Positions 13,196 to 26,702 of a DNA stretch of 64,000 bases are shown here, piece by piece. Source of the DNA: Durio zibethinus. Lineage: Eukaryota; Streptophyta; Magnoliopsida; Malvales; Malvaceae. A program made the position numbers and the translations under genes. The DNA is taken from contig NW_019167860.1 of assembly GCF_002303985.1 (NCBI RefSeq), positions 10,276,183-10,340,182 of the forward strand, in the 5' to 3' direction. The notes beneath the pieces were generated by a model, which saw only the letters and a program-made list of their open reading frames with translations, did no database searches and was not told the origin of the DNA. How positions within the stretch are numbered: the stretch's first letter is position 1; every line of letters starts with the position of its first letter.

Positions 13196-16100
13196 TCATA
13201 GCTGATTTTTAAAGAACTGAATAACTTTATTATACACAATATCCTTGGCGTTTATTCCCATAATGAAATCCGCATGGGCATAATCCTTGACGTACTGAAT
13301 CATGAGCTTGTCTACATCATGGAACTTGAGACCATCAAGCAATAGCTGAACATCTTGAACATCAGACAGGGCATCTTGGCCTCCATAGCTAATGAAGATG
13401 GGAAGGTCATGAGGAATGTTGGAGATGTTGTAAATCGGTGGTCTGGCTTCTCCATAGTGCATCAGATTATAGTCTGGTCTGCCATAGTTGTACTTCGCAA
13501 TTACCCCATCTCGAACAGCTGCAATTTGTTTCGTGGAAGCCTCTAGTTTTAGTCATTTGTAAGTGAACAAGCCACCAGAAAGATTACATGAAAAATTAGA
13601 AGGAAGAAAACTTGCCTATTCTAATATTCGTGTTCGTATTTGTTTATTTCGTATTTAACACATATAAAACACAGAAATTATCATATTATAATTCATGTTG
13701 ACACATCAAAAACAAAACATGTTCTGAGCCAAGAAGGGTTGGGGGTTTCATAGACGTACTCTGAGCCAAGTGCACCATGTTTTTGGTTGCTGTGGATTGA
13801 GGCTCGTTCTTTATGAAAAGGTCAACCGTGGAGGAATTGAGACAGCAATTTTTACCTTGAATTACAATCACAAAATGAAATCAGTGTCTTCTAATGATTA
13901 GTTCTATAAATGAGTTCCAGTCAGATAATGAAAATCGTAATTGACAGCGTAAGAAAGTTACATGTTTAGTCTATACAAGCATTAAGATTCAAGAACTTAA
14001 GTATGGATCTGGTACCAGTAATTACACTTAATAGGTCATAGCAGTCAACTCCAGGATAATTGCACAAGGACTTGAGAAAGATTGACGCTTGCTGTCTGTC
14101 AAGAGCAGAGAAAAACCATTAGATGAAGTATTTTCTAGTGTAGGAAAACAGGTTTTCAGCTCTTGATTCTTACCCTTTTGGATTGAATTCTGCTACTCCA
14201 AACATTGTAGTGATCTGTTGTCAAAACCAATAAAATCCTTTAAGCGATTAATGTTCTGTTAAGTTGGATTAACTGGTACTGATGATGAAGAGAATGTTCC
14301 TTACAGACCTCACCAACAAAGGCTTTAGCAGCAACCACACCAAGTGCAGTGCTCATTTGGCTTAAGTATGCAATTGGGCTTAAAAAGGCTGCGGATTTCA
14401 GTGTGTCTGCCTGATGGCCTTCTGAGAAGGATGCTAAACCTATAAGAGTTCCCTGTCAACCAGAATGGACACATTACATTAAGGTTTTTGACATTGTATC
14501 AGCCTAAATGATCATTTGGTTACAAATAATAGCTTGTTAATGATTATAGGAAAGGTCAGAGTTGGACCAATTCATCAAAATGAAATGAGTGTTTCTCACC
14601 AGGGAATGACCAATGTAATGAATCTTTTTCCCTGTCTGGCTGAACACAAAGTCAAAAGCAGCTGGTAGATCATAACTCACCAGTTCATCCCATGACCAAT
14701 TCCAGAACTCCTGCCATATTAACAGTTTCAACAATCTGTTAATCACCCTCTACTTCATATTCAAGTTTCCAGAGTGGAGACTGAAATATAATTCGCTTTA
14801 TCAATATAAAAACTAGGAAGGGAAAGAAGAGCACCGGCTGGCCAGGGTCAAGGGAAACATGCTTTCTGCAGAATCTAGTCCCTCTAGTGTTAGCAATCCA
14901 AACATCAAAACCTTTATCAGCCAAAATCATTGGTAGATTTTGTTCTGGTGAATTCAGGAGCCATGCCATTCCATCCTGAAAACCAAACAAAACCAATGCA
15001 AATTAATTTTGAACATTTGGATCATTGCATAAATTTAAGCAGCTATATGTTGATGCTATCTCTAGAACATAAACAGACAAAAATTGCAGCCCCAAAAGTT
15101 TTTGACATTTGGCCACGTAAAGGTTCAGACAACTTTCAGATAGATATGTTGAATTTTGGGTCCATTGGACTTGAGCCTGAAACATCCCTTTCAGCCTCGT
15201 GAAACATAACAAACAGGGACAAAAGCCTAAATTATGCTTTGGAAATCTACATCCGCAGTATCAGTCGGCAATCGATTTATGTTTTGTCGTGGCTAAAACA
15301 ATCAGATTTAACTGAACATATGAAAATTGAGCAAAAAGCTCAAGGATAATGCAATGAAAACATTAGCATTGTAAACAAGCAATAATCGTGCATGTTTCAT
15401 GGCATGTTCCATGCGCGGTTTAACTTGCATTCAAAGCAAAAATGGAAGGAAGATGGCAGTAACGTCATGATTTAATCCTTTCGGGAACATTTACTTTAAT
15501 TTGTTGTAATCTTTTTTTTTTTAATTTTCAAACACAAAACTACAAAACTTGGTGGTTATATAAACAAAATTGCACACGCCATTGCTGTTTTTAAGATGCT
15601 TGTCTGACACTAGAAAAATCTCATCATTTGCTTCTAACTTCTAAGAAATAACCGTTGCTCTAAGCTCTGACATCTGCGTTTACTCTTTAAGAAAGGAAGT
15701 GATTGACATATTAGCATATATAAAACACTTTCAAGAACATTATTTGAGATTATCTAATTGAAAACAAGTAGAAAATCCAGCATTTATTTGTCATTCCAAA
15801 TAAGATCCACATTCAATAGGTAAACTGATAGAGTAAAAAAAAATCTAAAACTGAATTAAAGCTAATGCCACTTTTTAACCAGCCTATACCTCATATGATG
15901 GATATTTAGATTGAGGATAAGAAAAAAATATCATTGATGTTGGTATTTGAATCCAGATCTATTGGATGCCATTTCATAACTGCATGAACTAACGAGTTAA
16001 GTCTTAAATTTCACGTGATACATGTTAGCCCAAACAAAGGCAGACATTGTGCATAAATCAAGCCTAATCTTTTCTTTAAAGTGATCAACCTTCATAGCAA

Positions 16101-16810
16101 TTGTAAAAGTTTCCCTTCAATAAGGGGTGGGTGAATAAGGGCATTCCCTCAGTGCACAAATTGAGTGCACGGCACATGTTCCTACTCAGGAAAGGATTTC
16201 GTTGAGAGGAATCATAAAATTTTCCAACAGTGAGTCAAGTTCACACCCAAAACACAATCAGTGTTATTATGACTGATTAATTCTATTACTGTATGCACTA
16301 ATAAATGAGAATATTAAGCACATAAAATATATTCGAATGGTTAAAATTGAAATGTCAAGATTTCCTGAAAGATATTTTATAGGCACTGACTCACCACAAG
16401 GACACCATGTTGTATCAGTATTGGCTGCTTCTTGTTTCCAGTGCTAGTACTCCCATCGTCACGTCCCTCTGGAATTCTTTGCATATTAAGGATATAGCCA
16501 TCTTGGGTTTTCACCTGAAAATAATTAATGCAAATAACCAATTTCATTACTCCCCATTAATTTCTCTGTCAAATAAGACCAAAAACTGATCTGTATCAAT
16601 GTTGTTTGATGCTCTTACTTCATATTCCTTGCATTTGTAACCGTGGATAGTCACTGAGGTGGCGCATATTCCATTGGCTGCTGGAGTGGCCGGACCATTG
16701 TTTAGGCCAAACGAACCACGGCTCGAGCCATATGCTCTATGAGGCTCAACCACCAAGACCAGAAGGCATAAGCTCAACAGGGCCAAACTTAACAAGTCAG
16801 GAGGACCCAT
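13196..16810 (-). CDS. Secreted acid-lipase-like alpha/beta hydrolase (triacylglycerol lipase 2 / MPL1 type)
   Basis: Nine exons (minus, coding order): 16619-16810, 16395-16514, 14835-14975, 14600-14710, 14309-14452, 14174-14214, 14016-14095, 13760-13855, 13196-13518; total 1248 nt, 415 aa. Seen: an N-terminal hydrophobic signal peptide (about residues 5-22); the partial hydrolase lipase region with KTQDGYIL and QHGV; WANTRGT-like element IANTRGTRF; nucleophile elbow GHSLG with Ser187; Asp357 in YGGQDALSD; His390 in YAHADF. The complete Ser-Asp-His triad suggests an active enzyme in the secretory pathway or vacuole. Family members hydrolyse acyl lipids; Arabidopsis MPL1 (At5g14180) is induced by aphids. 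The start is the ATG at 16810; the in-frame GTG nine bases further upstream is not a start. The 1.4-kb second intron (14976-16394) holds no supported gene. Confidence 0.92.
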
Positions 16811-19024
16811 AACTTGCACGTTTTGGTTTGGCTATGTCTTTGAAGGATGTGGAGGCTAAAACCAATGGCTATATATAAAGAGAAAGAAAGAAGATAAAGC
16901 GGCACGCGCAGTGGGAACAAGACTTCTTGCCTTCGGATTAACTGAAAACTAAGATTTCTTGGGCTTAAATGGGGCGCTTTTCACGATTTTTCCTGTGAGA
17001 AGGGAAAAGAAAGTGGGACCTAAGATGGAGCTTTTTGTAGTGCTTTTTATCACCAACAAACAGGATATGGTAATCCATGAAACATCAAGGAAACTTATGT
17101 CACTGCTAAAATCCTGAAACTGATTGCAGGGGAGGCTTTAGCTTTTGAAAACTCCCTCTCTCTGTGGGAAGTTATTATAAGCTGAAGAATTTTCCTTTAC
17201 GTAAATAAACAAAGGAAAATGTGGGGTCCCCATTATGACACTTGTTGTTTCATGTCATGTTCCATAATCAGGTTTAAACCTACAAATGGGGCAGCTAAAG
17301 ATGCTTTTGAAGTTTGATTAGCTTAATCTTTTAACTTGATGTCACGAGTCAAACTACTCTAAAACTTTAAGATTTTCACTTCCACTTTCACTTTCATCTC
17401 TCACAATTCTAAAAGTTTTCAATGTTGGATCATTGTATATGTTGAAAGAAGGTTGCTGGCTTTCTGCACATCAAAAGCCTCTACCAATGTGAGACCAATT
17501 GCATGTTAATTTTGTCTCCCATGTGTATTTGTAAGCATTGGTTTCTCTATGATATTCAAATATAAGGAAAATATAAATAAACAGATGATAATAGCAGCTT
17601 TTCAATGCCAAAATTTCCAGAACTCTAACCAGAATCTTTACCCATGAAGCAATTTTCTTTTTGAACATGAACCAAGCTGAAAGGAAAAAAGATCACCTAT
17701 GCCTCTGCTAAATCCATCAAACACGAACAGAAGCAATGCAATGGGCTGCATGTGGATAATCCTATTGAAATGAGCTTTTTACCTTTCACATTGTCTTCCC
17801 ATAGGTGGATTTATAATCCAGTGTCAGTGATTGCTCCAAAACTAGAAACTGAAACTAGAAACAGAAGTATTCACTTTTCAGTTGCTGTTCTTTTCTAGTA
17901 CTAAATCTTTTTCTTATCTTTATTTCTAGTAGATTGACCTTAGTACCTCAGTTTCAACAGTATGCTATGCTATTGCCATTATTGTCTTCTTTCTACAAGC
18001 TGCAAATTAGTACTTTATCGCAGTTAAAGTTTAGATTCATTTCATCAGCCATGCTTCTGGGAACATGGAAAAGTTTAAAGCCGCATGTAAATATTTATCC
18101 TGGTTGGTCAGGAATTCATTAGCCTGGATCTCCATCCTATACTACCAGGTCAAGATTTTCTGCCTTTTGGGTTTTGTTGCATGGCCTTATGTCAAGATGG
18201 GCTCCTCTATCCCTGTAGGTTTGGCAATTATATCCTTTTGGGCCCAAGAAGAGTTTAACCCATTCCATAAATTGCCCAGATCCTTGCTTTTATCGGGTGC
18301 CACCTCATCGTCTGACAAGCTGTTTACCAAAAACCAAATGTCAAAGATTCACTGTAACTTCCTTAGTAAAACAGGAAGCAGCTATGACAGTGTTGACCCA
18401 ATGACACTGACCAAAAATATTGGTCCCAAGGGCATTCGGGGAAAAAAGCTCCTATCCTATGTCAAAGTCTATACCAACTTGCAATGTCAATCAGATCTCA
18501 CGATTTTGTTCAAAAAACCAGTGCAGGATAAAAATAAGATGAAGACTTAAATACTGAATCAAACTTTCAACCTTTGATACACAATCAATGTGAAATTCAT
18601 GATCCTTTTGAGATCATGACCCTTGCATGTTAAACATGTAACAATCTATGATAACAACAAGCAACTAACATTTAAACAGCAACGAGAACTAAGCCTGTAC
18701 ATAAAACCTCAGTTGCATAAAATAATAATAATAATAATATATTCATTACAAGGGTCATTTACGATTTTTCCTTTGATTCTTTTGCCTTTTTATTAAAGGA
18801 CACCTGTTATGTATAGACTTCCTGTGGAAAAGAAAATTTTCACCCTCAGGTTGAATGAGATGGTGAAATCCTAGTAAGAGTTCTGCATCAAAACAGTTAC
18901 TGGGCTGCTTTTTACATGCCTATGTAACAGTGACGCCAAGACTTCATTAAATCTCACAAAAATTTGAGGTCTCCAGCACATGAGCTCTGGGAGTCGGGAT
19001 CCAGGCTTGGTAAATGGATGGAAA
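16811..19024. other. Intergenic region between lipase start and At3g27210-like 3' end
   Basis: Contains the lipase promoter and the 3' UTR of the next minus-strand gene. A 161-codon plus-strand ORF at 18065-18550 has no recognised domain, no obvious exon partners and unremarkable composition, so it is not called as a gene. A short AAT microsatellite lies near 18718-18738. Confidence 0.5.
16868..16881 (-). promoter_or_regulatory. Candidate TATA box of the lipase gene
   Basis: On the minus strand this reads CTTTATATATAGCC, about 60 bp upstream of the lipase ATG. Its composition and distance fit a plant TATA box with a short 5' UTR; transcription start data are not available here. Confidence 0.5.
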
Positions 19025-21597
19025 TTAAGGCTTATCATTTACAGCTATTGCAGGGCTCATCATCTTCTTCTTCCTCTCACTAAAACTACTGCACGAAACC
19101 AACCTTGGAAGGCAACACTGTGCAGACCTAGGCTTCTCCATAAAAATAGGGTTATCTCCATCTGCGGTCCTATCACTACTGCACAAGGAGTTAGCTCCAG
19201 AGACATAAGGGGTACCATCTGAAGATTTTGGAGGTAGTATGTTTCGGATGGTTGGTTTGACTTCCATCTTTCCATTGGTAATGTCCTGGCTGCTTGACGT
19301 ATTTAGCTCATTAACATCTTGGTCTTCTCTAATGTTATCTCGGAATAGTTCAACCAGCTTCTTTTTCTTTCCTGTTGGGGATGATTCAGAAACTAACCCA
19401 GGTGATCCTTCCTCAGTGGCCTTGTTAACTTGAGGTGTCCTCGCAGAGAAGCTATGATGAACTGGTGTATTACCACCAGATGGAGTGAAATCTGCATGCA
19501 GATGTAAAACACAATAATAGACCAGAAAAATATGTGTACTTAACTAGAAAATGATTGGCAAAAAGGAGAAAAAACATAGAAAATGGCAATGGAGGTAGCA
19601 CAGTCATATTACAGCAGGACTTAACAAACATTTTGATCTTTACTCATAAAACATCCAACGCAACATTGTCAAAACTATTGCAACTTAACAACTTATTTTA
19701 AATTATGGAAAACTATGAGTCCTGTAAGAAACACCAGAAAAGAAATCAAAATATAGGGAATTATATGAGCTTGCTAGATGAATTAATACAAACAGTTCTA
19801 ATATTCTTACCACCATTGACACTGAAGAAATCATCCTCACAATCTGAATCTAGCCATGCTCGGGAATCAAAAAAAGTTTCATCTTTACTACCTGCAAAAC
19901 GCAAATCATTTCAGCTTCAAGCATTTAGATAGCATAGAACAACGAAGTTAATGCAGGAGCTGATTGATGTACTTATCATAGGAAGTACATTAACATGATA
20001 TTGAACACTACTATTATATAATAATAGATCTATTTTTTGATTTCACATTATCTATTATATTCTAACTCATTGATTTAATTTTAAACATTTCCATGTGTTG
20101 ATTTTGCATAGTTTTCAGGAGTGTTTGCATTTCAATTGCAAAACAGCAAAAATCTAATATCTAGGGAGAAGCAGTCAAGTCAAAACACAATTTTCTGAAA
20201 CTGTTGCATCCAAATTCTCGATACGATCTCAATTTGATGTTAACAAGACATACCACATAGAAATGTTTCTTTTCTAAAGAAGTCCTACCCCAAAAGATAA
20301 CAAAATGTCATCGTTGACAAGGATGTCATCACTTTGATTTTCTACAGACATAACATCAACACCAGCAGTCCATTGACTCAAAGCCAAGTGTATTGCACTG
20401 AACATAAACTCTACATGTAGTAAACCACAACATAATCCACAATTTGTCCTTCTTGGGGTTTCTACATCCATCTTAATATCAAATTATTTAAACTAATATC
20501 CATGGAAAAACCTTGCTTAAAACTGCTTGCCTCGCCTTACTAATAAAGAATAATCTATCCATAGACAAGTTTTCCATCAAGGGCAGATAAATCTACCATA
20601 TGGTGCACTTTTCTAAATGTGGAACCAAAAAAAAAAAGGGCCCCACAAAGATGCATACCTTCAAAAATCAGACAAACTCTCAAAACAGCCATTTAGGATA
20701 AATCCAGGAAGAAGATTGTTAATCTACCATAGGAGGAATACAGCTATTTCTCTGTTACAATTCTCATCTTCAATTGGAAGAGTGGAAAATTTGGCATTTA
20801 ATAGTAACCTAAAATTACAAAGTGATATGTTAACAAAAATAAAGAAGAAAACTGAACTCTAAACCCAAATTAATTAATAAACAACTTAAAGCTACTATCA
20901 TAGAGGGGGATGGGGAAGTCAAAGAAAGAGTCTAAATCATCTAAGAAAAAGAAGGGAATCCTAAATTTAAGATCAGATAGAAGAGCTTGAACTAAGATAA
21001 TAGTGAAAATGCTCTTAAATGTCCCCAAAAAAGCAATTCTGCATTGTGCTAAGAAACCACAACATGGAGGAAAAAGATCACAAATTTAAAAAACAAAAAG
21101 AAAATGCCACCATGTCTATCTCACAGCCAACAGAGCTAAGCCCAATTTCATTAGGCATATCATTCATGGCAGGCATTGAAAATAATCATAAAAATCAATA
21201 ACAAGAAGTATCATCTTTCAGCAAACTAGATACCAATATCAACATGTTGGTAGTAACAAAAATAACAACTTTGACAAACCACATGCCCATTTCAAATCTC
21301 ACATAATCAAAATAAAACATCATTCCTAATCAGAAACAGTGAAAAAAAACTGAAGAAGAAAAAAAAAAACCAAAGGATTGCCTTTTCCTCATAACTAACC
21401 AAACTAACTCAAAGAAGTTTTTTTTTTTTTTTAATTTCTCCAAAACAACGAAAAGAAAACCACTCACCATTGGCAATAGGTTTCTCTTTAAGAGTTGAAG
21501 GTGGAATGATAAGCTTTTCTGTTTTAGACCCAAAAGAAAGCCCAAGTTCCATGGCTGACTCTTGAGAGCTCTTATGTACTGATACACATGAACCCAT
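19025..21597 (-). CDS. At3g27210-like uncharacterised protein, probably acylated at the N-terminus
   Basis: Three exons (minus, coding order): 21468-21597, 19811-19891, 19025-19491; total 678 nt, 225 aa; the first intron is about 1.58 kb. The protein begins MGSCVSVHK: Gly2 fits N-myristoylation and Cys4 palmitoylation, predicting plasma-membrane attachment (inference). Other conserved patches are LSFGSKTEKL with IPPS, the acidic block DSDCEDDFFSVNGDFTPS, NTPVHHSF, and a Lys-rich KKKKLVELFRD helix, followed by a Ser-rich tail with LPRLVSCSSFSERKKKM. No catalytic domain is visible. The family is plant-specific and its function is not known to me. All three phases match and no lesion was seen. 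From memory At3g27210 lies close to CLC-b and UKL2 in Arabidopsis, as it does here. Confidence 0.88.
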
Positions 21598-24500
21598 CTC
21601 TCTCTCTTTTCTTCTTTCTTTTTCTCCGTCTCCAACTCTTTAGAACCCCAACATCAGCCACTCACAAAGCAAAGAAAAAAAGATGGAAACTTTCTTTTTT
21701 TGTCAATGGCCTCTGTCACCCAGAAGGCAAAAGTAAAAGAAAATGGACAGAGATAGAGAAGAGCGTTGTTTGGCGTTATGTTAAAGGAGTGAAAAACCCT
21801 GTCTTTTGAGAGAGAAAAGGATATTAGCAAAGGAATTGGCAAGCAGTGCATGAAAGAGTCTTTTGTTTTGTTTTTTTTTTAATTTATTTATTTATATTAG
21901 TAGTACTGTTTGGCAAAGCTATAATTTGAAACATTATGGTTCGATATGAAAATAATAATAAAAAATATATAAAAATAATATAATTTAAAATTTTAAAAAA
22001 TTATAAATAATTTTATTAATATTAATATTTTATATTTTATATTAACACACACATGATTTTTTATAAAATATTTTATACTATACGATAATTCTAATTATCT
22101 TGCCTTTGTTATAACATTGTCAAGTGGTCCCCTTTCAATGGATATTTACACCTGTCGGACTCACTTTAAGTTTTTGTGATCGTTCTGAATTGTATAAAAG
22201 GTTTATTTTCAGAAACTCCTTTTATGCTTTATTTGATGCGACGGATGAAAAAAAGTGGAGGGTGAGAATTTTATTAATTATTAAATTATTAAGTTTTTAT
22301 TTTTATCTCTTTTCATTCTTTTAATCTAGCAAAATTTTAATGAGAATGTCCAAAAGATTCAATAATTGTAAAGATGATAGAAGATACAATTAAAAAATAA
22401 TATGAAATATATATATAAATGATATAATTAAAATTTTAATTAAAAAAATATGTATTTAAAATATGAAAATATTTAAATGTATTTATATAAAATATTATAT
22501 AATAATTTTTATATTTTATACATATCTAATACGAACAAATATATATATAAATAATCAATTCTTAAGCTATTTAATCACTTTTTCGTAAGTTATAAGTATT
22601 CATTGATTGAATTTGATTGAATTCAGGTCAAATTTTTGTTTAATATTAATAATTTATATATTTATTCATATTTAACTTAATATTTTATGTTTAAATTTTT
22701 TTTTTAAATTCTATACATATTAAAAAAATTTTAAATACACTTGTTAAGTTCAATTTATATAATATTATTTTTTTAAAAAATAAAAAATTTTATATATTTA
22801 TATAATTATAATAATTTAATTATATTTATGTTATTAAAACCAAACTAAATCAAGCCAAACATGGACTTTAATTCTTATATCTTAAGTCCTAACTGTAAGA
22901 TGCCTTTTTTTCCAAATGTGTGTGCTAAACAACTTGGGATTTTCATTTTCTTCTGTTATTTTATTGAATTTTGGGCAAAATTCCAAGCTTTGAATTTCGC
23001 AGCTAGTATATAGAATAAGATACCCAAGTATAAAAATAAACTAAACAAACATATGGACAGTTCATCTCTCCCAAATCATATGTTTAATAATTGTTGTTTT
23101 TTAATTGTGTAGATTTATAAAAGTAAATGACTGAGTTTAAAAAAAAAAAAAAAAAGTAAGCAAACTTTAGGATTTATGATACTAGGTGCCACAGGATATG
23201 ATCAACCTGCTCATCAATCTGTTTCGAAAGAAAAGTTGGATTAAACCATTTAAAATAATCAAGATTGTTAAAATATGTCATAGCTCCAATTTCTATGAGA
23301 AAATACAAAATAAAATTCTATCAATATCAACAGGAAACAATCAAAACAAATATAAAATAAATACGCATAGAAATATCCTGAGAAACCTGTGTGTCAGGGT
23401 ACAAGCTTGATTAGCAATCATGTTTTTAGTGGGACAGGGAAGAGTACAAGCTGGAGATCAGAAGATTACACCTTAATTCTGGTTTGGAAAAAAATCCAAC
23501 AGAAGTGGGATCGCTTGCTAATCCCCATTGTTTCATTGAAAATGATGGAAATTTGGTGTGCATGAACAGATCACAGATAACAGATGGAGGTTTTGCAGGA
23601 GCAAAAGTGATGGTTAGCTGAATTATTTAGGAATTTAAAAGAAAATTTTATATAACGCATATAAATTTTTTCAAATTTATAATCTTTAAACGTTGATTAT
23701 AAAATAACATCAACAGATGTAAAGATAAATCATCAATTATTTAGGGATTTTTGGTTGACAAAAGAAACTGAAAGCTGGACTGCTGGGCCTGGGGCTGGGG
23801 GGCCTTTCAATAAAGTTCATGATTTTCAATTTCTTCTTATATTAAGAAGTTTGGTTTGTATCTTTTTCACAAAATTTATACTCTTTTTTTAACTCTATGG
23901 GCCTTTTTTTATTTTAGTTTTTATAATGTGTTGCTCATCAGCCAAGTCCATATTGATCTAAGTGAGCAGCATACAATTAATCTCCACAAATTATTGGCTG
24001 ATTACGCAAAAAAAATCTGTTAAAAATCTGCCTTTACTAAAGGTAGTGATCAATAGGATGGTGTATTTGTTTTTGTTGCTTTTGATATAGTTGTTTTCTT
24101 CTTTATTTTTTTTCATTTGTGTGAGTAAGCTAAATTTGATAACTTAAAACATGTTAAAGTGATACGAGATAAAAATAAAATATGAAAATAATATGATTTA
24201 AAATTAACAATAATTATATATTGTTAGAATTTTTTTGTAAGTGGATTATTATTAATTGATAATTTTAATTTAATAAAATTAACTGATTGATATAGTTATA
24301 ATACAAGATGAGTATAAGAGCTTAATTAATTTTATATGATCACTTAAGTATGAGTTTTATATATTTTACTGAATCAATATGATTTCGTTGTTATGTAAGC
24401 TTTTAGCTTGATAAATTTTTAATTGGGAGATTATCAGGGTTACTTAAATACAGATTTGAGATTTTTTTTTCACTTTTCATATTTGTTAATTATTCATAAA

Positions 24501-25199
24501 AAAATTACTACAAAAAAAAAGTAAAAAAGAAGATTATATTCACTTTGGGATTGATTGCTTTAGTAATTTTACAGTGATTTTCTAAATAAGTATACTTGAT
24601 CTTAAATTTATACTTTCATATATGAATTTAATAAAATTAAAATAATATATTTTATATTTTTTAATCAAAATAAATAATAATACATAATTTTTATATAAAA
24701 TATATTATAAATATATGAATTTTAATATTTTATATGATATAAATATAAAAAAAATGAGATATAACTAACCGAAAAAAATATATTGCCCGAAATTCAGGGT
24801 TAAAGTTGATATTAATTAGCTGAGAAAAGACAAATTGCATGGCAAAAGTGTTGAGAACACATGGGGTGTGGAGGGATCCAATCAGCAAGAAAATTCCAAA
24901 TTCCAAGAGATGCGAATGTGGAAAATGGGAAGCCACCAAAGTTGTCTGTGGCTCTAATACCAAAAAAACTGATATGCATTTAACAAATTTCTATTAGGCC
25001 AACGCCACGCGTAATGTCTCTCTGTCTGGCGGTTTCAGCTTCACATTCACAAAACTTGTAATATCTTGGAAAGGATTTAGAATGTCAATCAATCAAGCTT
25101 TCAATCATGAATCATGCAGAAAATTTATCAGGGATATGTCGGCAACGTCACATAATCGCTCTGTTTGATTTCATGATTAAGCCAGCCTTCTTTTATGTT

Positions 25200-25622
25200 T
25201 GAGAGATTAAATAATATATTAATATTCGTATATTATTGGAAGTTAATTTAAATAAAATTTAAATTTAATTAAATTATTACAAATTGAATTTAAGTTTGAA
25301 TAGTTTAATTTATTAAATGTGTTAAATTTAAATAATTTTTTAATTTAATTTAATTTTTATATATTTTATTATTTTGATTAAAAAATTATTAGTTTACTAA
25401 AATATATATATATGAATTTAAATTCGAAAATAAATAATTACATTTAAAATTAAATATGATAATCAAAATTTTTTATATTTGATAAATAAATTTAATTGAT
25501 AGAATTCGAATAATTTAATTTTTAGTTTTAATTGAGATTAAATTTAAATTAAAATTTAATCATATTTAATTAAAATCTAACTCAAATTTAAATTTTTTAC
25601 CATTCGATTGCACCCTACAAGT
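25200..25622 (-). repeat. Dispersed AT-rich repeat, copy A
   Basis: This AT-rich block ends in CATTCGATTGCACCCTAC, which resembles the end of copy D (GATCAATTACACC). It shares the alternating TTGAATTT/AAATTTGA word pattern with copies B-D. Boundaries and membership are approximate. Confidence 0.4.
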
Positions 25623-25974
25623 GATTCACACCAATTTTACTTTAAATAGGGTTTCCTCCAACCCAAGCACACAATACGAAAAGATGAAAGCCCAATGTTT
25701 TAACATTTGATTGGAGCTTGAGAAAGGGTCTAAGTAGTTAGCCTCCTGCTCTCTTTCTACGACCCAATTTTGCAAATCCACTGTCTTCCCAACCAAACAA
25801 ACAATAAGAAAAGCCCAACATGTAGCTTTGGGCTTATATTTTTGTCGATAATTAGTAATTGGCATCGTTTCTATGAAAAGAAGAAAATTTTGTTGATTAG
25901 TGACCTTGCCGTATTATTAAAAGTTCGCATTTGAAGGTTGCGAGAAATAATTTAATTGTGTTATAATTTTTTTA

Positions 25975-26430
25975 GTGTAAAATGTAATTGATCGAGTTTG
26001 AATCGATACAATATTAAATTTGAGTTTGAGTTTGATTCAAAATTTGAAATTCGATATTCAATTTGAATTCGATCAAATTTAATTTTTTTAACTTGAGCTT
26101 AACTCGAGATAGAAATCGAGTTATTCGAATTTACTCAATTAGGTTCGATTAATATGTAAAAATAAATTCGATTCTTAAATTCGATAAAAGTTAAATTATT
26201 TATGCTTAAGCTTGAGTTTGAGATATTTTATTAATTAAAATAATAAAAATATATTTAAATATAAAAATTTGATTAAATTCGTGAGTTATTTAAATTAAAT
26301 ATAAAAATATTTGAATTTAATTTAATCGATGAGTCGATTTATTTGCATTTAAGTTCGATAATAATCAAATCGAATTTAAATTTTATTCAAATCAAAATAA
26401 TTTATGAGTATTAATATATTATTTATATTA
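25975..26430 (+). repeat. Dispersed AT-rich repeat, copy B
   Basis: Begins near GTAATTGATCGAGTTTGAAT and matches the reverse complement of copy D over about 70 bp with few differences. Its second half shares the core ATAAAAATTTGATTAA followed by TTCGT with copy C. This indicates a mobile or amplified repeat family of about 0.45 kb; no coding capacity is visible. Confidence 0.6.
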
Positions 26431-26640
26431 TAACAATAATAATAATAAGGGTTTTAAAAGAAGATTAAATACTTAAAAAGGAGAAAAAAGAAAAAAATTT
26501 GTTAAGACTTGGTAAGAACGTCGACAACTTAAACTAAGACACGCCACCATTTTACCCCTGGACATCTACCTCAACTCCGTTGAACTTCGAGTTTGAACGA
26601 CCAACTCTTCAAAAAAACCAGACAAAACAACTGCAAACAA

Positions 26641-26671
26641 ACCCCCCCCCCCCCCAAAAAAAAAAAAAACA
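26641..26671 (+). repeat. Poly-C / poly-A tract in the epimerase 5' leader
   Basis: A run of about 14-15 C is followed at once by about 14 A, some 35 bp upstream of the epimerase ATG. Length in such tracts is error- and mutation-prone. Confidence 0.8.
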
Positions 26672-26702
26672 ACACAGAGTCAAATTGGTTCAGATCCCAA
26701 AG

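Larger units (their letters stand above)
21598..26702. other. Large AT-rich intergenic region, no supported gene
   Basis: The right flank of the At3g27210-like gene (about 21600-21850, rich in CT/TTTCT tracts) is its promoter and 5' UTR. The rest is AT-rich DNA with many A/T runs; short ORFs at 23186, 24730 and 25626 have no recognisable homology or splice context. Two copies of a dispersed AT-rich repeat (about 25200-25622 and 25975-26430) are listed separately. The last approximately 150 bp is the epimerase promoter and 5' UTR. Confidence 0.55.

Noticed and set aside
16811..16819. Upstream start MQV for the lipase
   Set aside because: The base triplet is GTG; the first ATG in frame is at 16810 and begins the signal peptide.
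18065..18550. 161-codon plus-strand ORF with a hydrophobic stretch
   Set aside because: No domain or family pattern recognised, no exon partners and no neighbouring signals; length is within chance for this composition.
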